DNA of 64,000 nt from Teretinema sp964641135. Its GTDB lineage: Bacteria; Spirochaetota; Spirochaetia; Treponematales; Treponemataceae. Below, piece by piece: positions 59,153 to 64,000 of the stretch. The stretch lies in contig CAZXJV010000003.1 in the NCBI GenBank assembly GCA_964641135.1, positions 3,851-67,850 of the forward strand. The letters run 5' to 3'. The notes beneath the pieces were generated by a model, which was given only the letters and a program-made list of their open reading frames with translations, did not search any database and was not told where the DNA came from. Position 1 is the stretch's first letter, and each line of letters opens with the position of its first letter. The position numbers and the translations under genes were made by a program.

Positions 59153-60142
59153 ATGAAACTGATTCTTGCACCTATGGCTACATTGACCCATGAAGCATTC
59201 CGGATGATCGTTCACCGCTTTGCCGATCCTGACGAATATTTTTCTGAAATGATACACGCACCCAGCTATCTGAATGGCGGGCCTTTTGAATCTTTTTATG
59301 TACGCAGTGATCCATCGCCAGAGCGGATGGTATGGCAGTTGACCGGCCCTGCCGCTCCGGCATTGGCGGAATGTGCCCGCCGCATGACGTCACTTGGTGG
59401 TATTGGTGTCGATCTAAATATGGGATGCTCTGCACCGGACATTGTCCGCACCGGGGCAGGCGCTGCCTGGTTGCATAAGGACCCTTCCGAGGTTGATACC
59501 CTGATACGTTCAGTACGGTCTGCCCTTGACAGTGAGTCTGCGGCTGGCGGAGCATTCTTGCGGCTTTCGGTCAAGCTGCGGATCGGTGAAACAGAAGACT
59601 ATTCCCGGCTGCGCGATTTTTGCCGCCGGTTGATAGATGGCGGGGTGGAGCTGATAACCCTTCATCCCCGTTTGCGGAACGAAAAACTGCGCGGGGCTGC
59701 CCGCTGGAACTATGTCGCGGATCTTGCCCGTGATTTACCGGTTCCGGTCTATGGCAACGGGGATATATCCAGTGCAGCGGACGCCCGTAATCGCTTTGAA
59801 CAGCACAAACCTGCCGGTATTATGATCGGGCGGCAGGCACTGATTCATCCCTGGATTTTCCGCGATTATTACACTCCCGGTATTACCGGGCCGCAGTATA
59901 ATTCAGGTGAACCGGTTGATCATCAGGAACTGCTCGTGTATTTTTTGACTGAACTGAAAGAACGACAGCCTCCCGCCTTTTTTATGAGCCGGGCTGTGCG
60001 CTATATTGGCTGGTACAGCCGGAATTTTCGCTTTGCGCATCATCTTGCAAGCAGGGTGCGCAACTGTCCTGATGCCAAATCCATAATCGATGCCTTGATG
60101 CGGTATTTTGATGATGTCCCGTCCGACAGGTTCGGCGGTTAG
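59153..60142 (+). CDS. tRNA-dihydrouridine synthase family protein
   Basis: The 329-residue flavoprotein has the Dus barrel start (LILAPMATLTHEAFR), GIGVDLNMGCSAPDIVRTGAGA with the catalytic Cys, LRLSVKLRIG and a C-terminal IMIGRQALIHPWIF segment. It reduces uridines in tRNA, most likely the D-loop. The usual GCP is GCS here. The start ATG 59153 has no Shine-Dalgarno; TACACT ends 9 nt before it, so it may be leaderless. It converges with adk over an 11-bp gap. Confidence 0.88.
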   Translation: MKLILAPMATLTHEAFRMIVHRFADPDEYFSEMIHAPSYLNGGPFESFYVRSDPSPERMVWQLTGPAAPALAECARRMTSLGGIGVDLNMGCSAPDIVRTGAGAAWLHKDPSEVDTLIRSVRSALDSESAAGGAFLRLSVKLRIGETEDYSRLRDFCRRLIDGGVELITLHPRLRNEKLRGAARWNYVADLARDLPVPVYGNGDISSAADARNRFEQHKPAGIMIGRQALIHPWIFRDYYTPGITGPQYNSGEPVDHQELLVYFLTELKERQPPAFFMSRAVRYIGWYSRNFRFAHHLASRVRNCPDAKSIIDALMRYFDDVPSDRFGG

Positions 60143-60153
60143 CGGGATTACAG

Positions 60154-60786
60154 TCAGATCCGGGGAAAAAGTTCCTGAAAACGTTCCAGGACGACCCCGC
60201 TGGCACTGCTTGCGTCAATATCCACAAGTATTTTTTTTGTGCGGTAGTGTGCGATCAAGGGTTCAGTCTGCGAGCGGTAAATCTCAAGCCGGCGGGAAAT
60301 CGAATCCATCCGGTCCTCTGCACGGGTAATCAGTTCCCCGCCGCAACCGTCGCACACACCGGTTTTTCCGGGAGGCATGAACTCAATGTGATAGTTTCGT
60401 TTGCACTGACTGCATATTCGTCGTCCGGACAGGCGTTTGATGATAAGTTGATCGGTTACAGAAAAGTTTACTGCCCAATCGCACTTCAGAATATCCTCCA
60501 GCGCTACAGCCTGTGGAATGGTTCGTGGAAAACCGTCCAATATGAACCCGTTTTTTACATCTTCCTGAGCAAGACGCTCTTTAACCAGTTCAATAGTCAG
60601 TTCATCGCCAACCAGTTGCCCGTTGTCAATCATCGCCTGAACCTTAACCCCAAGAGGAGATTTATCACTGATCGCCTTGCGGAATATCTCTCCGGTGGCA
60701 ATATGAGGCAGATTGTAGGTTTCTGCTATCAGGGCTGCCAGAGTTCCCTTTCCGGCTCCCGGCGGGCCCAAAAAGATCAGTTTCAA
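60154..60786 (-). CDS. adk: adenylate kinase (zinc-binding LID)
   Basis: The 210-residue kinase converts ATP and AMP to two ADP. It has the P-loop FLGPPGAGKGTLA, GFPRTIPQA and a LID with two CxxC motifs (CSQC and CDGC) that should bind zinc, as in Gram-positive and several other adenylate kinases. It starts with TTG 60786, preceded by AAGGAG at 6 nt. The length is standard. It is probably monocistronic; the Dus gene converges on it. Confidence 0.97.
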   Translation of the reverse strand: MKLIFLGPPGAGKGTLAALIAETYNLPHIATGEIFRKAISDKSPLGVKVQAMIDNGQLVGDELTIELVKERLAQEDVKNGFILDGFPRTIPQAVALEDILKCDWAVNFSVTDQLIIKRLSGRRICSQCKRNYHIEFMPPGKTGVCDGCGGELITRAEDRMDSISRRLEIYRSQTEPLIAHYRTKKILVDIDASSASGVVLERFQELFPRI

Positions 60787-60892
60787 ATACTACTCCTTGA
60801 GCAGGGTGCTCGCTAGTAAAGGGTTTTCACAACCACCTGAAACAGGCAGGGGACCCTGTACAAATCTGATGTTCAGGATCCCCATACGTTTT

Positions 60893-61216
60893 TTATTTAA
60901 AGCCGAACAACTTCTTTTTCTCTTTGACTGCAGTGCAATAGGCGGCTTCTGCCGGCACCGGTGAATATTCCGGTTTAAGCATGAACAGTTCCTGTTTTTT
61001 CCGACAATGGGTGCACATAGGAATGGAATAGGTTGCAGTGTCAGTACTGTTTGCCTTTTGTACAAAGCTGATTCCTTCAGCCATGTAAAAGCAATCCTGC
61101 ACTGCACATTTTTCTACCGTACCATGCGAATATGCTTCCCAGTGTTTTTCCCAGGATCCACAGGAACACTCCGAAGCAGCCGGGGCCGTAGCATTCTTGT
61201 ATTGCAATAAACTCAT
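60893..61216 (-). CDS. small Cys-rich protein, unknown function
   Basis: The 107-residue protein contains seven or so Cys, including CSC, CAVQDC and CTHC, which may bind zinc or iron-sulfur. There is no signal peptide. ATG 61216 is preceded by a strong GGGGGG at 5 nt, while an in-frame ATG at 61249 lacks a site. It lies 106 bp after adk. I do not recognise the family. Confidence 0.65.
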   Translation of the reverse strand: MSLLQYKNATAPAASECSCGSWEKHWEAYSHGTVEKCAVQDCFYMAEGISFVQKANSTDTATYSIPMCTHCRKKQELFMLKPEYSPVPAEAAYCTAVKEKKKLFGFK

Positions 61217-61267
61217 GTAACCCCCCTGTACAGAACAGTATAAGGGCAATTCGTTGAAAATGCCAAC

Positions 61268-61298
61268 AAAAAACCCGCCGAACGAATCGGCGGGTTTT
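61268..61298 (-). terminator. bidirectional intrinsic terminator after the FecR operon
   Basis: CCCGCCGA (61274-61281) pairs with TCGGCGGG (61287-61294) over 5 nt, with six A on one side and four T on the other, so it can act in both directions, more strongly on the minus strand. Confidence 0.9.
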
Positions 61299-61320
61299 AA
61301 ATACAGGCTGTCAGGTTTTG

Positions 61321-61707
61321 CTACTCAAAAATTATTGTCGCGCCGCGTAATATCCGGTAAATCTTGTAATTCTTCTTACCATCTTCCTTTAAGGAGAATG
61401 TGAACGTTACCGGTCCTGCTCCTGTTACAGTAGCAGTGTTTCCGCTCATTACCGGCCCGATAAGTTCGAGATAGGTATCCATGTTAGTTTCCCAAAAACC
61501 TGCATCTGCTGTATTATAAGCCGAGGCATCCGGGTGGGTATGTTTTTTGAGCTCTGACCATTTTTCTGCATTGGCATCAGCAATAAACAGGATCATGCGG
61601 TCCCGGGCACTAATGGGAATGATGTCATCGCAGGCGGTAAACAACACCAGGGTTAACCCTATCAAAAGTGCGGTTATAAGACCTGTTTTAATCAGTGCGT
61701 TCTTCAT
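61321..61707 (-). CDS. small lipoprotein, unknown function
   Basis: The 128-residue protein has a signal peptide ending in the lipobox-like LFTAC (Cys at about residue 26). The mature part is acidic and helical with a beta C-terminus (GPVTFTFSLKEDGKKNYKI). It resembles small immunoglobulin- or NTF2-like accessory domains only by size, so no claim is made. ATG 61707 follows AAGGAGCC. It is the last gene of a three-gene operon after FecR. Confidence 0.7.
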   Translation of the reverse strand: MKNALIKTGLITALLIGLTLVLFTACDDIIPISARDRMILFIADANAEKWSELKKHTHPDASAYNTADAGFWETNMDTYLELIGPVMSGNTATVTGAGPVTFTFSLKEDGKKNYKIYRILRGATIIFE

Positions 61708-61723
61708 GTTAAGGCTCCTTGTA

Positions 61724-62746
61724 TCAGTAATCGTTTTCATTCAGTTCAGGCACGATAAGACGTTCGTATTCGGCAAGTATGGCGGTATGAAGATCAAAGA
61801 ATTCTGTTACCTCCGGCGGCCGGTTCAACGGATATCGGCTCTTAAGCTCCATGTACATGTTTGAAAGGCAGTAGCGCCTCATTCCCAGATAGTTCAGGGC
61901 CCAGTAGCGTATGTTCAGGATAAGGGCAGATCGTCTGTCCTGAATCGGGAACAGTTTTTCTTCCTGATAGCGTTTAATTGCGTCTTGATCTTCCGCTGAT
62001 AAAAGATCCCGGTACCCGGCTGAAATTGCCCGCCACTCAGCTGTCGCCTGGTCATAGTCCGGTTTCAGGGCTTCAAGCTCGCGGTAAAACACATTCAAGC
62101 GGGAGTTTACCGCCTTGATACCTGCTACCGGATCTGCAAAGAATTCGTCCATCCGGCCTGTGTTCCAGCTTGAAAAATCAAGCTCCTTACCCAGCCACAC
62201 GATTTTTTCTCCGGGCGCCTTTCCCGGTTCAACATCAACAGCCTCATTTGCATACAGGGTTACGGTTTCGCCCTGTGCTTCAATATCTACAACACCTTCA
62301 ATGACCGCAAGCATTACCGCACCGTCACGCCCAGCGAACACCGTAAACTCGGTACCCCGAACGCCGGCAACTGCGCTGTTGGTCTGGATGACCGGTCCCT
62401 GTCCGGTAGAGCGGGCCAGTTTATAGGTAACGCTTCCGGCTGTTGTTGCAAGCACCGGACGGGCAGATGACCCGGTGCCGACGCTTGAATAATTGAACAC
62501 TGTATTCTGGGCAACACGGATGGTGCTGCCGTTTTCCAGTCGCAGCTCTGCAAGACCGTCCCTGCCTGTGATTACCGATTCTCCGTAGGTCAGGCTGCCG
62601 CCAAAGTCAGCCTCCCGGCGTGCCCCCGAGCTGTTCTGGATATGGGCGACTCCTTCAACATAGACCAGCGTTGCTTTTTGGGCGGCAAGCTGAGTGACTG
62701 CCAGCAGGAGCATACAGGCAAAACATAAAAGCAGTTGTTTTTTCAT
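61724..62746 (-). CDS. exported FecR-domain protein
   Basis: The 340-residue protein has a signal peptide (cleavage after TQLAA) and a FecR domain (YGESVITGRDGLAELRLENG, TTAGSVTYKLA, VAGVRGTEFTVFAG and a final VVDIEAQGETVTLY). The C-terminal 150 residues are helical and unknown. FecR domains usually sense iron signals across the membrane, but the isolated periplasmic version in spirochaetes has no known ligand. The ATG overlaps the upstream lipoprotein stop by 4 bp. Confidence 0.85.
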   Translation of the reverse strand: MKKQLLLCFACMLLLAVTQLAAQKATLVYVEGVAHIQNSSGARREADFGGSLTYGESVITGRDGLAELRLENGSTIRVAQNTVFNYSSVGTGSSARPVLATTAGSVTYKLARSTGQGPVIQTNSAVAGVRGTEFTVFAGRDGAVMLAVIEGVVDIEAQGETVTLYANEAVDVEPGKAPGEKIVWLGKELDFSSWNTGRMDEFFADPVAGIKAVNSRLNVFYRELEALKPDYDQATAEWRAISAGYRDLLSAEDQDAIKRYQEEKLFPIQDRRSALILNIRYWALNYLGMRRYCLSNMYMELKSRYPLNRPPEVTEFFDLHTAILAEYERLIVPELNENDY

Positions 62747-63210
62747 TGTATCGGCCCCTTCAATCCCTGGATGCGCGGATATCCGCGCAGTTTGCGTTCC
62801 AGAAGCAGATAATAGCGGCCTTCGGCTGTATCTACAGTAACGACCGAAGTGTCCCGTCCTGCGTATTTCGCAAAATAATTTTTCATGTCAAAGCTGTCAT
62901 TAAAAAGCGTGTAGCTCTCCGGTCCGACCGGTATAGTGGCTGCAAACCGTACCTGTGTCATCCTGAAACCGGCAGCGGCAAGATTTTTCCACATGGTATC
63001 CACGTCGCTTTGCAGGTACAGTGTTTCGCTGTCCAGCACGAAAGGAACTGTAGCCAGCCCTTCGACCCTCGAAACGCCTCCCTGGTTGATAAGATCAATC
63101 AAACGCAGTACATCGCCCTCTTTTTGAACATGTGGTCCTGAAGCGCAGGAAACAAGTATTCCCGCCGCAAGCGCAAGGACCGGAACAAAGGCACGTGTTT
63201 GTCTGTTCAC
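62743..63210 (-). CDS. lipoprotein, unknown function
   Basis: The 155-residue protein starts with GTG after AAGGAGATG and has a signal peptide with lipobox-like LVSC (Cys about residue 22). The mature part has mixed alpha and beta character with no recognised domain. It is the first gene of the lipoprotein-FecR-lipoprotein operon, coupled to the next by an ATGA overlap. Confidence 0.75.
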   Translation of the reverse strand: MNRQTRAFVPVLALAAGILVSCASGPHVQKEGDVLRLIDLINQGGVSRVEGLATVPFVLDSETLYLQSDVDTMWKNLAAAGFRMTQVRFAATIPVGPESYTLFNDSFDMKNYFAKYAGRDTSVVTVDTAEGRYYLLLERKLRGYPRIQGLKGPIQ

Positions 63211-63319
63211 AACAGCATCTCCTTTTCGTTATCTATCTGCAAGACCGTAAACAAAGATTTTGTCTGTCTGCACCCTGTCAGTATACCGCATCAAACCCGA
63301 AAATGGGCCTTTTTTGTTC

Positions 63320-64000
63320 TTATTTTGCGCTGTTACTGGTCCAGCCGGATGCCCGGATGAAGGCCCGTACCGTTTTCCACTGGACAGTCTGTGTGCCGGC
63401 GAGCGGCGCAAGCAGACCATGAATTCCTCGTATCTCCTGCGCTGCAAGACGCATTGCCAGATACGCACCGTAGGGTGACTCTGCAGGATCCAGCCAGCGC
63501 TCAATATCAGTTTTGCCCAGGCGCCGGGGGAAAATAGCGGGCTGGCACTGTAGGTCGAACTCTCCAAAATGGGGGGCGAGGGCTTTTTCAAGCGCGTTCT
63601 CGTCCCAGATCCGTTTGTTTCCTGAAACCCCGGAATAGAATTCTTCTTCCGCCTGCCGCCATGCGGCGACAAGTTCAGTCTGTGCGTCAGGGGTTTCGGC
63701 GTGTGCGTTGTTTTCTGTCTGTACAAGGCCGGAAAGACGCATCCCCCGGGCTGGTATCCGGCAGGCCAGAACTACCAGACCGTCCGGTGCACAAAGGGGC
63801 ATCAGGGCTTCCAGCCGTCGGGCAATGCTTTCGGGGTCTGCTGCCGGATCTGCAAGAATAACCCGGTCAAAACGGATGGATGAATCATCCAGGGGCGGTG
63901 TAAAGTCTGTGCTGTCGCCGTGAGCCAACACAGGCCGTGAAAGTTCATCCAGTGTTGCCATGTATCCGGACAACAGCTGCCGGGCCTGGGGTGTGATACA
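63320..64000 (-). CDS. C-terminal fragment of a methyltransferase-like protein, 5' end outside window
   Basis: The frame stays open to the window edge, so the start is not visible. About 227 residues are seen. The first part reads like a Rossmann-type segment (FDRVILADPAADPESIARRL, LCAPDGLVVLACRIP) as in SAM-dependent methyltransferases, followed by a helical C-terminal region with LGKTDIERWLDPAESPYGAY. It may be the C-terminal domain of a RarA-type fusion protein known in some bacteria, but this cannot be decided without the N-terminal part. Confidence 0.45.
   Translation of the reverse strand, partial: CITPQARQLLSGYMATLDELSRPVLAHGDSTDFTPPLDDSSIRFDRVILADPAADPESIARRLEALMPLCAPDGLVVLACRIPARGMRLSGLVQTENNAHAETPDAQTELVAAWRQAEEEFYSGVSGNKRIWDENALEKALAPHFGEFDLQCQPAIFPRRLGKTDIERWLDPAESPYGAYLAMRLAAQEIRGIHGLLAPLAGTQTVQWKTVRAFIRASGWTSNSAK

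Noticed and set aside
1..64000. Phage, restriction-modification, toxin-antitoxin pair, rRNA or tRNA genes
   Set aside because: I looked for them throughout and saw none apart from the orphan antitoxin-like gene; a tRNA search program would be the decisive test.

Overview
This is about 64 kb of ordinary, dense bacterial chromosome from a spirochaete, probably in or near the Treponemataceae/Spirochaetaceae. The signs are a giant coiled-coil protein of the SpiroCoCo type, a CarD regulator in an operon with ispD and ispF, a PotABCD cassette, a ThrRS without a TGS domain, several exported lipoproteins with relaxed lipoboxes and a methyl-accepting chemotaxis protein. Base composition is balanced (roughly half GC by eye). 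I saw no phage, insertion sequence, CRISPR array, rRNA or tRNA gene. Both ends of the window cut through genes.

Layout. 1-8.2 kb: 3' end of the coiled-coil gene, converging on a minus-strand operon (unknown protein, extracytoplasmic solute-binding protein, CarD, IspD, IspF; the last two are MEP isoprenoid enzymes). 8.2-10.4 kb: thrS behind what reads as a complete T-box leader. 10.3-14.4 kb: a three-gene envelope cluster and an MFS transporter. 14.5-16.5 kb: an NAD-dependent epimerase-like protein and an FHA-GGDEF protein. 16.5-18.8 kb: a GH13 glycosidase and a TetR regulator, flanked by seven copies of one palindromic operator. 18.9-27.7 kb: nitrogen and glutamine metabolism (asnB, a solute-binding protein, carB, carA, glnA). 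28-30 kb: DEAD-box helicase with a DbpA-type RNA-binding domain. 30-34.2 kb: one-carbon operon metF-metH plus a PAP2-like membrane protein. 34.4-38.6 kb: NFACT protein, M15 peptidase, GGDEF-EAL protein. 38.7-42.7 kb: potABCD polyamine uptake. 42.8-46.7 kb: aldo-keto-reductase-like protein, azlCD, rplM-rpsI-recX. 46.7-51.1 kb: response regulator, chemotaxis receptor, methyltransferase, GDPD. 51.2-57.8 kb: sugar-type transporter, MATE pump, CYTH protein, gpmI, outer-membrane protein, orphan antitoxin. 57.8-64 kb: flavodiiron protein, Dus, adk, small Cys-rich protein, lipoprotein/FecR operon and a methyltransferase-like 3' fragment.

No classical mobile or defence system is present. The most interesting signals are regulatory. 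They are: a T-box with an ACC threonine specifier; a seven-site TetR operator array with 36-bp phasing; about eleven genes whose start codon lies 5-10 nt after a sigma70-type -10 box with no Shine-Dalgarno, implying leaderless mRNAs; two divergent leaderless promoters that share one palindromic -35 hexamer; the recX start codon inside the loop of a strong intrinsic terminator; and a 20-bp perfect hairpin with a U-tract in the asnB leader.
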